From contig JADKBM010000016.1 of the NCBI GenBank assembly GCA_016715115.1, forward strand, positions 1,054,001 to 1,118,000: 64,000 nt of DNA, given 5' to 3'. Positions 45,482 through 54,618 of the stretch are shown piece after piece. Within the stretch, counting starts at the first letter, position 1. Each line of letters opens with the position of its first letter. The notes under the pieces were generated by a model, which ran no database searches, had not been told where the DNA came from, and saw nothing but the letters and a program-made list of their open reading frames with translations. The DNA is from Acidobacteriota bacterium. GTDB taxonomy: Bacteria; Acidobacteriota; Blastocatellia; Pyrinomonadales; Pyrinomonadaceae. A program made the translations under genes and the position numbers.

Positions 45482-47413
45482 ATGAGCAAAATTATCGGAA
45501 TTGACTTGGGAACGACCAACTCGGTCGTCGCTGTGATGGAAGGCGGCGAACCGGTCGTGATCACAAACGAAGAGGGCGGCCGCACGACACCGTCGGTCGT
45601 CGCCTTCACGAAAGACGGCAACCGGCTGGTCGGACAGGTAGCCAAACGCCAGGCGGTTACCAACCCGGAAAACACGCTTTACTCAGTGAAACGATTTATG
45701 GGCCGTCGCTATGAAGAAGTGTCGGGCGAAATCAAACAGGTTCCGTTCAAGGTCGAGAAGGCCGGCAACGGCGACGTCCGCATCGACGCGCAGGGAAAGC
45801 ATTTCAGCCCGCCCGAGATCTCGGCGATGGTTTTGCAGAAACTTAAGAAAGCGGCCGAAGATTATCTGGGCGCGAAAGTTGACCGTGCCGTCATTACGGT
45901 CCCGGCGTATTTCAACGACGCTCAGCGCCAGGCGACAAAAGACGCGGGCAAGATCGCCGGTCTTGAAGTGATGCGCATCGTCAACGAGCCGACCGCGGCG
46001 GCGCTCGCCTACGGACTCGACAAGAAAAAGGACGAAACGATCGCGGTCTTTGACTTTGGCGGCGGCACGTTCGACATCTCGATCCTCGAAGTCGGCGAGG
46101 GTGTCGTCGAAGTCAAATCGACCAACGGTGACACACATCTCGGCGGCGACGATGTTGACGAAGCGTTGATCAAGTGGATCATCGACGAATTCAAGAAAGA
46201 TCAGGGCATCGATCTGACGGCCGACAAAATGGCGCTCCAGCGTTTGAAGGAATCGGCCGAAAAAGCAAAGGTCGAGCTTTCGAGCGCGATGGAAACCGAG
46301 ATAAACCTGCCGTTTATTACGGCCGATCAATCCGGACCGAAGCATCTTGTACTGAAACTGACGCGAACGAAGTTTGAAGCGCTCGTTGAACCGCTTCTGA
46401 AACGCCTGATGCCGCCTGTCGAACAGGCGATCAAAGACGCCGGGGTCGAAAAGGGCCAGATCGATGAGATCGTCCTCGTCGGCGGCTCGACACGCATCCC
46501 CAAGGTTCAGGAAATGGTCAAGGCCTTTTTCGGAAAAGAGCCGAACAAATCGGTCAACCCGGACGAAGTTGTCGCGCTTGGAGCGGCCGTTCAGGCAGCC
46601 GTTCTCGGCGGTGAAAAGACCGACATCCTGCTGCTCGACGTGACGCCGCTCTCTCTCGGCATCGAGACGCTCGGCGGCGTGATGACGCATATGATCCAGC
46701 GCAACACGACGATCCCGACGCGAAAATCTGAGATCTTCTCAACCGCTTCGGACAATCAAACGTCGGTCGAAGTCCACGTCCTGCAGGGCGAACGCCCGAT
46801 GGCCGGTGACAACAAGACGCTCGGAAAGTTTCATCTTGTCGGAATTCCGCCGGCACCGCGCGGCGTCCCGCAGGTCGAAGTAACTTTCGACATCGACGCC
46901 AATGGCATCGTCAACGTTTCCGCGAAGGACGTCGGCACCGGCCGCGAACAGAAGATCACGATCACGGCTTCGAGCGGTTTGTCGAAAGAAGAGATCGACA
47001 AGATGATGAAGGACGCCGAGTCGCACGCCGGCGAAGACGGCAAACGCAAGGAAACTATCGAAGCCCGCAACCGTCTCGACGGACTGGTTTACTCGGTCGA
47101 GAAATCGTTCGGCGAACACAAGGACAAACTCGACGCGGCCGCGGCCGGCGAGATCGAGGCGGCTATCGCCGATTCGAAGACCGCTCTTGGCGGCGAAGAC
47201 ACGGAAGCGATGAACAATGCTTTCGAACGCCTGCAAAGCGCTTCGCATAAACTTGCGGAAGTTCTTTACAGCCAGGCCGGAGCGGCCGCAGGCGGAGATA
47301 CCGAAGAGCAAGCCTCGTCGGCATCGGCCGGCGGCGGGGAGTCGACTTCAGCGTCGGCTGACGACAACGTCATCGATGCCGAATACGTCGACGTCGACGA
47401 AGAGAAGAAATAG
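45482..47413 (+). CDS. dnaK: Chaperone DnaK (Hsp70)
   Basis: A 643-residue Hsp70. The ATPase domain starts I-I-G-I-D-L-G-T-T-N-S and includes V-F-D-F-G-G-G-T-F-D-I-S and V-G-G-S-T-R-I-P. The substrate domain begins near residue 390 (L-L-L-D-V-T-P-L-S-L-G-I-E-T). The C-terminal lid ends in an acidic Ser/Ala-rich tail Y-V-D-V-D-E-E-K-K. Cytoplasmic folding of nascent and stressed proteins with DnaJ and GrpE; grpE is not in this window. The upstream promoter carries a HAIR-like operator. Confidence 0.98.
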   Translation: MSKIIGIDLGTTNSVVAVMEGGEPVVITNEEGGRTTPSVVAFTKDGNRLVGQVAKRQAVTNPENTLYSVKRFMGRRYEEVSGEIKQVPFKVEKAGNGDVRIDAQGKHFSPPEISAMVLQKLKKAAEDYLGAKVDRAVITVPAYFNDAQRQATKDAGKIAGLEVMRIVNEPTAAALAYGLDKKKDETIAVFDFGGGTFDISILEVGEGVVEVKSTNGDTHLGGDDVDEALIKWIIDEFKKDQGIDLTADKMALQRLKESAEKAKVELSSAMETEINLPFITADQSGPKHLVLKLTRTKFEALVEPLLKRLMPPVEQAIKDAGVEKGQIDEIVLVGGSTRIPKVQEMVKAFFGKEPNKSVNPDEVVALGAAVQAAVLGGEKTDILLLDVTPLSLGIETLGGVMTHMIQRNTTIPTRKSEIFSTASDNQTSVEVHVLQGERPMAGDNKTLGKFHLVGIPPAPRGVPQVEVTFDIDANGIVNVSAKDVGTGREQKITITASSGLSKEEIDKMMKDAESHAGEDGKRKETIEARNRLDGLVYSVEKSFGEHKDKLDAAAAGEIEAAIADSKTALGGEDTEAMNNAFERLQSASHKLAEVLYSQAGAAAGGDTEEQASSASAGGGESTSASADDNVIDAEYVDVDEEKK

Positions 47414-47417
47414 CCCA

Positions 47418-47448
47418 GTCGGTACCGCCTGCGTTTGTGGGCGGTACT
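47418..47448 (+). terminator. Hairpin directly after dnaK
   Basis: TCGGTACCGCC pairs with GGCGGTACTGA (one mismatch) four bases after the dnaK stop. There is no long T-run, so it may be an attenuating or mRNA-stabilising hairpin that lowers dnaJ relative to dnaK. Similar CAGTACCGCC sequences occur near 13165 and 62220, so it may also be a dispersed repeat. Confidence 0.45.
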
Positions 47449-47498
47449 GACCTGCGCAAAAGTGAAAAAGCAAAAGGCAAAAACCGAAGCGTGAACAG

Positions 47499-47543
47499 AA
47501 ATCAGCCGTTTGCCTGTAAGTCGTTGCAGGCACCGGCTGATTT
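47499..47543 (+). terminator. Second hairpin in the dnaK-dnaJ spacer
   Basis: Outer arms AAATCAGCCG (47499-47508) and CGGCTGATTT (47534-47543), with inner arms GCCTG ... CAGGC, form a long stem ending in T's. Possible partial terminator between dnaK and dnaJ. Confidence 0.5.
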
Positions 47544-47563
47544 TGCGATACTCAAACGATTTC

Positions 47564-47669
47564 GGAATTGGGAATTGTGATTTTGGATTTTGGTTCGAAG
47601 TCCGGACTCGATTGAATCGTCACCCGCGGACGACAATCGTCAATCACAAATCCCAGATCGCAAATCCTA
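47564..47669. repeat. Palindromic heptad array before dnaJ
   Basis: The left arm is GGAATTG, GGAATTG, TGATTTT, GGATTTT. The right arm is inverted AATCACA, AATCCCA, GATCGCA, AATCCTA, ending three bases before ATG 47673. The two arms can pair across about 50 unique bases. Confidence 0.7.
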
Positions 47670-47672
47670 AAG

Positions 47673-48833
47673 ATGGCTAACAAAGACTATTACAACGTTC
47701 TCGGCATAAAGAAAGACGCCAAGGCTGATGAGATAAAGAAAGCTTATCGCCGCCTGGCGCGAAAGTATCATCCGGATGTGAATCCGAACGACAAGGCCGC
47801 CGAGGAGAAGTTTAAGGAAGTCCAGGAAGCCTACGACATCCTTTCGGATGACAAGAAACGCAAGGTCTTTGACAGATTCGGCTACTATAACGACAATCTG
47901 GATCCGGATTCACCATTCGGCACAAGCGCCGGGAGCGGCGGCGGCGGATTCGACTTTTCCGGGTTCACGTGGGACACCGGTTCGTCCGGACAGTCGAGCA
48001 GCTCGTCGAGTTTTCGCGATATCTTTTCGGATCTTTTCAGCGGCAGCAGCGGCGCAAAGCGCGAGCCTGAACCGCCGAAACCGCTCCCGAAAAAAGGACG
48101 CGACATCGAGATCCCGCTCGCGTTGAGTTTTGAAGAGTCGTTCACGGGACTGACTACGAACATCACGGTCAACCGCAGCGAACAGTGTTCGCGCTGTCTC
48201 GGCGCCGGCGATACCGGAGGACCGGTCGTCGCGTGTACGACCTGCAAGGGTACTGGTCAAGTGATGAAAACCGGCGGCCGACTGCAGTTTTCGCAGGGTT
48301 GCGGAGATTGCGAGGGCACCGGGCGGCGACGCCAGCCGTGCTCGCTCTGCGCCGGCAAGGGAGTGACGCCAAAGAATGAACAGGTGAAGATCAGAATCCC
48401 GGCCGGGGTCGATACCGGCTCGCGGGTGCGCATTCCGAAGAAGGGACACGGCGGACGGCTCGGAGCCGAACCGGGCGATCTTTATATTTTAACGAACGTC
48501 GGGAAGCACCGGCATTTCATACGCAAAGGCGACAATATTTACGTGACGATCCCGATCACGATTCCGGAAGCGTCGCTCGGAACAAAGATCGAGGTCCCGA
48601 CCGTCGAGGGCCGGGCGCAGGTAAAGATTCCGGCGGGCACGGAATCGGGCCAGAAATTTCGTTTGCGCGAACGTGGATTTCCTTCGCTTCGGAATCCGAA
48701 CCTCCGCGGCGATCAGTTCGTCGAGGTTCAGATCAAACTCCCGCGCGTCATCAGCGAAGAGACGAAGGAAATCCTGCGCCAGTTTGAAAAGGCAAATCCG
48801 GAAAACCCGCGAAAGACGATCGGATTGGAATGA
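47673..48833 (+). CDS. dnaJ: Chaperone DnaJ (Hsp40)
   Basis: A 386-residue class-I Hsp40. The J domain (4-70) carries K-Y-H-P-D-V-N-P. A Gly/Phe/Ser-rich linker runs to about residue 130. The zinc region has four CxxCxGxG repeats (C-S-R-C-L-G-A-G, C-T-T-C-K-G-T-G, C-G-D-C-E-G-T-G, C-S-L-C-A-G-K-G), followed by the C-terminal beta domains. It stimulates the ATPase of the DnaK encoded just upstream. The leader lacks a Shine-Dalgarno because it is repeat sequence. Confidence 0.96.
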   Translation: MANKDYYNVLGIKKDAKADEIKKAYRRLARKYHPDVNPNDKAAEEKFKEVQEAYDILSDDKKRKVFDRFGYYNDNLDPDSPFGTSAGSGGGGFDFSGFTWDTGSSGQSSSSSSFRDIFSDLFSGSSGAKREPEPPKPLPKKGRDIEIPLALSFEESFTGLTTNITVNRSEQCSRCLGAGDTGGPVVACTTCKGTGQVMKTGGRLQFSQGCGDCEGTGRRRQPCSLCAGKGVTPKNEQVKIRIPAGVDTGSRVRIPKKGHGGRLGAEPGDLYILTNVGKHRHFIRKGDNIYVTIPITIPEASLGTKIEVPTVEGRAQVKIPAGTESGQKFRLRERGFPSLRNPNLRGDQFVEVQIKLPRVISEETKEILRQFEKANPENPRKTIGLE

Positions 48834-48835
48834 GA

Positions 48836-49147
48836 CGATTTGGGATTTGGGATTTGGGATTTGCGATTTGCGATTTGCGATTTGCGATTTTGGATTTTGG
48901 ATTTTGGATTTGAGATTCCGGAATCTGGAATTTGGATTCTTCGGACTTGTTGAATTCTGGAATCTGGAATTTGGATTCTTCGGACTTGTTGAATTCTGGA
49001 ATCTGGAATCCTGGAATCTGGGCTCCTGGAATCCTGGAATCTGGAATCTGGAATCTGAAATTTGGGATCCTGGAATCTGGAATCCTGGAATCTCGAATCC
49101 TGGAATCTGGAATCTTCGAAATTCTTGAATCCTGGAATTTGTTTCCG
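48836..49147. repeat. Heptad array between dnaJ and hspR with a 39-bp duplication
   Basis: It starts within five bases of the dnaJ stop with GGGATTT and TGCGATT units, then GGAATCT-type units. The segment 48920-48958 is tandemly repeated at 48959-48997 (39 bases including the non-repeat insert CGGACTTGTTGAATTC). It continues as GGAATCC/GGAATCT to ATG 49148. It is open in the hspR frame, which lengthens the apparent ORF. Confidence 0.85.
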
Positions 49148-49549
49148 ATGAAGAAGAAGATCAAGACATATACGATCAGCGCCGTTGCGGAACTCTACGA
49201 GATCCATCCGCAGACGCTGCGTCTCTATGAACGCGAAGGGCTCTTGCAGCCGTCGCGCTCGATCGGCAACACGCGATTGTATACCGACACCGATCTTGAA
49301 CGCCTAGAAGTCATACTCTCGCTCACCCGTGAACTCGGCGTAAATCTCGCGGGAGTCGAGATCATCCTCAATATGCGCGAAAAGATGGACGCGATGCAGC
49401 GCGAATTCGAGCGTTTTTTCGAATACCTCAGAACTCACGCCAACGAATTCTCACATCACGTCGAAACATTCTCGGGTTCGGAAGCGCTGATTCCGGTCTC
49501 GCGTCTGAACGTCACGATCCGCAAGTTCCGCGAGCGTCAAGAAGACTGA
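49148..49549 (+). CDS. hspR: MerR-family heat-shock repressor, HspR-like
   Basis: A 133-residue MerR-type protein: winged HTH T-Y-T-I-S-A-V-A-E-L-Y-E-I-H-P-Q-T-L-R-L-Y-E-R-E-G-L-L with the wing S-I-G-N-T-R-L-Y-T, then a coiled-coil dimer helix. HspR proteins repress dnaK operons through HAIR sites using DnaK as co-repressor. Position after dnaK-dnaJ and the HAIR-like site in the dnaK promoter support the assignment. The start at 49148 is the first codon after the repeat. Upstream in-frame starts lie in repeat and are rejected. Confidence 0.85.
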   Translation: MKKKIKTYTISAVAELYEIHPQTLRLYEREGLLQPSRSIGNTRLYTDTDLERLEVILSLTRELGVNLAGVEIILNMREKMDAMQREFERFFEYLRTHANEFSHHVETFSGSEALIPVSRLNVTIRKFRERQED

Positions 49550-49628
49550 TTCGTCTTTACAATTCACACCGTTTTGGGACACAATAAGCCGTTCCAACAT
49601 CACCCTTACCTTTCTTTAGGAGAAGTTT

Positions 49629-52600
49629 ATGAAAATTATCCGTAGTCTGTTCTTGCCCGCTTTTCTCGCTTCAATTCTATTTTCAACCGTGCTCGCTCAG
49701 GATCTCGACGAAGTCACGATAACCGGACGGATCGTTGATTCCAACAGCGCGCCGGTCGTCGGCGCGACGGTCACGGCGACGCTCACGACAACTGGCGTCG
49801 CGCGCACCGTCATCACCAACGAAGACGGACGCTACCGTCTCATCGAACTCCCGCCGGGAGTCTATTCGATCAAGGCGACGATGCAGGGGTTTGCGAATCA
49901 GGAAAAGACCAACCTCACGACCGTTGCCGGCCAGAATTTTCAGATCGACTTTACGCTTCAGCCTGCCGGGGTTTCAGCCGAACAGATAATCACGCTCGAA
50001 GGCGACAACGAACCCGTTATCGATTCGACACGCACGATCGTCGGCGGAACGATCAACGAAAAGCAGATCGAGGAGATCCCGAACGTTTCGCGCAACGCGC
50101 TCGATCTCGTTCTGACACTCGGCGGCACCTCGGAAGAACAGCTTTCGACGAGTGGGCTCGCCGATGACCGGAACGCCAATCCGCGCAACGCGCCGCTTGA
50201 ACAAGGCAACTTCTCGATCGGCGGCGGAACCGCATATTCGAACAACATCACCATCGACGGACTCGACAACAACGACGACCGTTCGTCGCGCGACCGTTTT
50301 CAGCCGTCGCTCGAATCGATCGCCGAAGTTCAGGTCATCCAGAATCAGTTTTCGTCCGAGTACGGGCGCGCCTCGGGCGGTCGCGTCAACATCCGCACCC
50401 GCGCCGGCGGCAACAAATTCAAAGGACGCGCCTTCGGGTTCTTCCGCGACGAGAGCCTGAACGCCAATTCTTGGTACAACAACAGCCGCGAGATCTCGCG
50501 TCCGCCGCTGCAGGAGATCAACCCCGGATTCTGGTTCAGCGGGCCGGTGATTCTCCCTTACTACAACGGCCGTCAGCGAACGTTTTTCGCGCTTGCCTAC
50601 GAATTCAACAATCTTGCCGATACGACGTTGATCGACGCCTACGTTCCGGTCGGGTCGAATCCGCGTTACGCGCTCCCGACTTCAACCGGCGGCGCCCAAA
50701 CCTGCGACAATTCAAGCCCAGATGCCTGCACGGCCGGAACGGCAGCGTATGTCGCTCCGTACCGAAAGGTATTTTCGACGCCGAACCGGAGCAATGTCTG
50801 GACGGCGCGCATCGATCACAGGCTTTTCAAAAACAATGAATTGACCGTCGGATTCCAGTTCGGACGCAAGAACAACCAACGAACGACCGGCGCGGCGACG
50901 ACCCGCATCGAGGACGCGTTCCAGGCGAAAAACATAAACACCGATGCTTTCAACTTCACCGACAACCAGTTCTGGGGCAATGTCGTCAACCAGTTCCGTG
51001 GCCAATGGTCGAGCTTCAAGCCGAGCTATCAGGCGCCGAACCCGTTCGATCCGGTCGTTTTGATCAGTTATCGCGATCCGGTCGCGAACGCCGTCCGGAC
51101 GCTGATCGCCGGAAACTCGACGACGAGCACGCTCCAGAATTTCGCCGACACGCGGAACGAAACGCGCTGGCAATTGCAGGATTCGGTGACCTATATCAGG
51201 GGACGCCACACGTTCAAGTTCGGTTTTGATATGCAGGACGTGGTTTCCAAGGTGACCGGTCTCGGCGATGCGACCGGAACATTCAACTTCGGCAGCGTTC
51301 TTTTGTACACGCAGAACTCGATCAACCGTTACCGGCAGAATTTTGGGACAAGTCAGGACGTCAAGAATCGTTATTACGGATTCTTCTTCAACGACGAGCT
51401 CAAGCCGATTTCGAATATGACCTTGAGTCTGGGTCTTCGTTTTGAGCGCGAGACAGCGGTTTCCGACAAAAACAACTGGGGACCGCGTCTCGGCATTGCG
51501 TGGGATCCGTTCAAGAAAGGAAAGGGCGTGATTCGATTCGGAGCCGGAATTTTCTACAACCGCGTTCTGCTTCGAACCGTTGGAGACTCGATCCAGAACG
51601 GAGGCGGAACTCTGGTCGAATTCGACACAAATACGATCGGCACTTCGGGAAGCGACCGCCGGCGGACTGCGATCCTCACGGCAATTTCGAACAACTTCCC
51701 GAATAGCTATCCGTCAACTTCGGAGTTGAGAACGCTCGTCGTCGCAGCCTGCGCAACCGTGGTTAATCCGGAAGGCCCATGCACGACGAACACAGGGTTT
51801 TCGGTTGACAATGTTTCATCCGCCGGCAATCCGCTGCGATCGGTCGAAGCCAATCTGAAGATCCCGGAAAGCTATCAGTTCAATATCGGCTTCGAGCGCG
51901 AGATTTTCAAGGGCTGGGTTTTTGAAGCAAATTACACCTGGAACAAGACCGTTCGGCTGTGGCGCGACTTTAATGCGAACGCACCGCGTCTACCATCCGG
52001 ATATGCGGATTGGACGGCGTATCTTTTGGCGAACCCGTTCGATCTCTCTCCGACGCGCCGTTACACATTTTACCTCGGCGCGACAAATGATCCGAGCGGC
52101 ATCGCCACGACACAGGGCGGAGCGACCGCGTGCGGAACAACGACCGTCAACTGCTTCGTCAATCTCAATACGATCAACTCGTCTTCGACGACGCCTCTCG
52201 TCAGCGTCGCCGGCCAGAACAATAACGCGACGGGCGCGCCGATCGGCATCGCGACCGCCGCGATCGCGCGTTTCCGGCCCGATCAGACCGTCTCTGAAAC
52301 TTCGTTGATCGGATCGCAGGGACGTTCGCAATATCAGGGACTCGTTCTCGAACTACGAAGCCGTTTCCGCAAACTCGGTGCCGGATTCGGCGCGCAGTAT
52401 CGTTTCGTTTACACGCTTTCGAGCACCAAAGACGATGGGTTGAACAACACGTCGAACGCCGAGGTCAACGGGAACTTCGGACGTGAGTGGGCGCGGAGCC
52501 TGCAGGATCGTCGTCATCGGATCGCGTTCTCCGGATCGTTCGATACGCCGTGGTGGCTCGGCAAGCTTCGTTTCTCGCCGCTTGTCCGCTGGGGAAGTTC

Positions 52601-53057
52601 GGCCCCGTTCAGTCTCGGTGCGGGCGGAAGCGACCGAAATCTGGACGATCTCGGAACGGACCGTCTGAATTTCAGCGGAAACGTCAAGGACATCAAGTAC
52701 CGCAAACCGGGCTCGCCCGTTCCCGATGCGCTTCTCGCGCAGTTTTCGCTCCAGCCGATCGGCGCCGCGAGCGGAAATTTGCCGCGCAATTCGGGTACAG
52801 GTCCGAGTTTGTTCGGCTTCGACCTTAATGTTTCGCGCGAATGGAAGATCGGCGATCGCTTCCGTTTGCGGCCGGTGATCGAGTTCAACAACATTTTCAA
52901 CGCTGCGATCTTCAGCTACGGTGCGGAATTCGTTGACTTCCAGGCACTGAGCTCGACGCCGACGGCGACACAGACCCTGGCACGCCAGAACTTTCTCGTG
53001 CCGACGCGGACTTATCGGCAGCGCGAGATCAGAGTCGGGTTGAGATTCGATTTTTGA
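49629..53057 (+). CDS. Oar-like TonB-dependent receptor with carboxypeptidase-regulatory domain
   Basis: A 1142-residue outer-membrane protein. It has a signal peptide, then a CarboxypepD_reg domain (about 25-110: I-T-G-R-I-V-D-S-N-S-A-P-V-V-G-A). A plug-like region carries N-N-I-T-I-D-G-L-D-N-N-D and Y-G-R-A-S-G-G-R-V-N, and a long beta-barrel ends in V-G-L-R-F-D-F with terminal Phe. Oar-type proteins are abundant in Acidobacteriota and import or bind large substrates. GGAGAAG precedes the ATG. Transcribed separately from hspR, with no recognisable specific substrate. Confidence 0.93.
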   Translation: MKIIRSLFLPAFLASILFSTVLAQDLDEVTITGRIVDSNSAPVVGATVTATLTTTGVARTVITNEDGRYRLIELPPGVYSIKATMQGFANQEKTNLTTVAGQNFQIDFTLQPAGVSAEQIITLEGDNEPVIDSTRTIVGGTINEKQIEEIPNVSRNALDLVLTLGGTSEEQLSTSGLADDRNANPRNAPLEQGNFSIGGGTAYSNNITIDGLDNNDDRSSRDRFQPSLESIAEVQVIQNQFSSEYGRASGGRVNIRTRAGGNKFKGRAFGFFRDESLNANSWYNNSREISRPPLQEINPGFWFSGPVILPYYNGRQRTFFALAYEFNNLADTTLIDAYVPVGSNPRYALPTSTGGAQTCDNSSPDACTAGTAAYVAPYRKVFSTPNRSNVWTARIDHRLFKNNELTVGFQFGRKNNQRTTGAATTRIEDAFQAKNINTDAFNFTDNQFWGNVVNQFRGQWSSFKPSYQAPNPFDPVVLISYRDPVANAVRTLIAGNSTTSTLQNFADTRNETRWQLQDSVTYIRGRHTFKFGFDMQDVVSKVTGLGDATGTFNFGSVLLYTQNSINRYRQNFGTSQDVKNRYYGFFFNDELKPISNMTLSLGLRFERETAVSDKNNWGPRLGIAWDPFKKGKGVIRFGAGIFYNRVLLRTVGDSIQNGGGTLVEFDTNTIGTSGSDRRRTAILTAISNNFPNSYPSTSELRTLVVAACATVVNPEGPCTTNTGFSVDNVSSAGNPLRSVEANLKIPESYQFNIGFEREIFKGWVFEANYTWNKTVRLWRDFNANAPRLPSGYADWTAYLLANPFDLSPTRRYTFYLGATNDPSGIATTQGGATACGTTTVNCFVNLNTINSSSTTPLVSVAGQNNNATGAPIGIATAAIARFRPDQTVSETSLIGSQGRSQYQGLVLELRSRFRKLGAGFGAQYRFVYTLSSTKDDGLNNTSNAEVNGNFGREWARSLQDRRHRIAFSGSFDTPWWLGKLRFSPLVRWGSSAPFSLGAGGSDRNLDDLGTDRLNFSGNVKDIKYRKPGSPVPDALLAQFSLQPIGAASGNLPRNSGTGPSLFGFDLNVSREWKIGDRFRLRPVIEFNNIFNAAIFSYGAEFVDFQALSSTPTATQTLARQNFLVPTRTYRQREIRVGLRFDF

Positions 53058-53141
53058 TTCGCTGTTAACGACGAAGCCGCGCGAGATCGCACGAAGGATT
53101 TTCGTGTTGTTTAGCGCGGTTCAGTTGCTTATGATTCCTTT

Positions 53142-54584
53142 ATGTTGCTACGGTTGCTGATTCTTTTCTTGCTTGCTTCGATTTCCGCCTCGGCCGCCGG
53201 CACGTTGCCCAAGCCGGAGCGCGAGTTTCGCGGCGTTTGGATCGCGACCGTTGATAACATCGACTTCCCTACCAAAAAAGGTCTGCCCGTCGAAGATCAG
53301 AAAAAGGAACTGATCGCCGATCTCGAACTCGCGGCGTCGCTCAATATGAACGCTGTCGTGTTTCAAGTGCGACCGATGGCGGATGCGATATACGAATCCA
53401 AGCTCGAACCGTGGTCAGAGTTTCTGACCGGCGAGATGGGCAAACCGCAAAGGTTCGATCCGCTCGCGTTTTTGATCGGTGAAGCGCATAAACGCGGAAT
53501 CCTCGTCCACGCCTGGTTCAATCCGTATCGCGCATATCACCCGGCGGCGAAGACCGTTTCGGGCGATCACATCACCAAAAGCCGGCCCGACCTGGTGCGG
53601 CAATACGGCAAATATCAGTGGATGGATCCGACCGACCGTGAGGTTCGCGCGCATTCGCTCAAGGTCGTTCTCGATGTCGTCCGGCGATACGACATCGACG
53701 GAGTGCATTTCGACGATTATTTCTATCCGTATCCGATCACCGAGAACGGCGCGAAGGTCGAGTTCCCAGACGGCGGAAACTGGCGCGATTATCTTGCCGA
53801 AGCCCAAAAACTGAGCGGTCCGAACATTCGCCGGATCCCGCTCGAACGCGACGATTGGCGGCGTTGGAACGTGAACGAGTTCATCGAAACGGTCGGCCGC
53901 GAGATCAAACGCATCAAGCCCGAAATCCTTTACGGCATCTCGCCGTTCGGGGTTGCGGAAGAGAACTTCAAGAACCTTTACGCGGACGCGGCAAAGTGGC
54001 TGAGCGACGGGACGGTCGACTATTTTGTGCCGCAACTTTATTGGAAGACCGACCGCAAGAACCGTGAGTTTCCGCTGTTGCTCAAATCGTGGGAAGACAA
54101 GAATGTGAAGAAGCGTCACATCTGGGCGGGACTCGGAACATATAAGATAAACGATCCGAAAGAGAGTTTTTCGGCCGCCGAGATCACGGGTCAGATCAGA
54201 TTGAGCCGCGAGATCCAAACCTCGCCGGGGAACATACAATTCAGCCTGAAGTCGGTGCGGAGCGATTTCGGCGGGATTCAAAAGGCGTTGCGCGATGGCG
54301 AATACAAACGCGCGGCGATCATCCCCGAGTTCCCGTGGATCAAATCCGCGCCGCCGGCCGCGCCGCAGACAACGGTCACGCGCGATGCCGAGTTCGTCCG
54401 CGCCAAATGGGCCGAAACGGGCGCAAAACGCGCGTTTTGGTTCATCGTCTACGCGAAGGACAAGGATGGTTGGAGTTACTCGATCGTGCCCGCTTCGCAG
54501 ACATCGATCGCGCTCACGGCGAGCCGCAAGATAGAAACGATAATCATCAAAAGCGTTGACCGCTTGGGGAAGATATCGCCTTGA
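53142..54584 (+). CDS. Family-10-like glycosyl hydrolase (GHL10/DUF187), exported
   Basis: A 480-residue protein with signal peptide (L-L-R-L-L-I-L-F-L-L-A-S-I-S-A-S-A-A-G). A TIM-barrel follows, beginning R-E-F-R-G-V-W-I-A-T-V and including V-F-Q-V-R-P-M-A-D-A, G-I-L-V-H-A-W-F-N-P-Y-R and Y-D-I-D-G-V-H-F-D-D-Y-F-Y-P-Y. These are typical of YddW/GHL10 proteins linked to cell-wall sugar cleavage. The C-terminal 85 residues look like a fibronectin-type module. Predicted periplasmic hydrolase. It follows the receptor gene by 84 bases. Confidence 0.88.
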   Translation: MLLRLLILFLLASISASAAGTLPKPEREFRGVWIATVDNIDFPTKKGLPVEDQKKELIADLELAASLNMNAVVFQVRPMADAIYESKLEPWSEFLTGEMGKPQRFDPLAFLIGEAHKRGILVHAWFNPYRAYHPAAKTVSGDHITKSRPDLVRQYGKYQWMDPTDREVRAHSLKVVLDVVRRYDIDGVHFDDYFYPYPITENGAKVEFPDGGNWRDYLAEAQKLSGPNIRRIPLERDDWRRWNVNEFIETVGREIKRIKPEILYGISPFGVAEENFKNLYADAAKWLSDGTVDYFVPQLYWKTDRKNREFPLLLKSWEDKNVKKRHIWAGLGTYKINDPKESFSAAEITGQIRLSREIQTSPGNIQFSLKSVRSDFGGIQKALRDGEYKRAAIIPEFPWIKSAPPAAPQTTVTRDAEFVRAKWAETGAKRAFWFIVYAKDKDGWSYSIVPASQTSIALTASRKIETIIIKSVDRLGKISP

Positions 54585-54618
54585 ATCCGCTTGGAGTTCT
54601 GCTTGGAGTTCCAAACGA

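Noticed and set aside
48932..49147. N-terminal extension of hspR in the same frame
   Set aside because: The extension is encoded by repeat DNA; the HTH domain starts right after ATG 49148.
49556..49585. TTTACA/CACAAT as promoter of the Oar-like gene
   Set aside because: The -10 box is too weak to support a call.
53415..54614. 399-codon minus-strand frame
   Set aside because: Antisense of the glycosyl hydrolase gene, which has clear family motifs.
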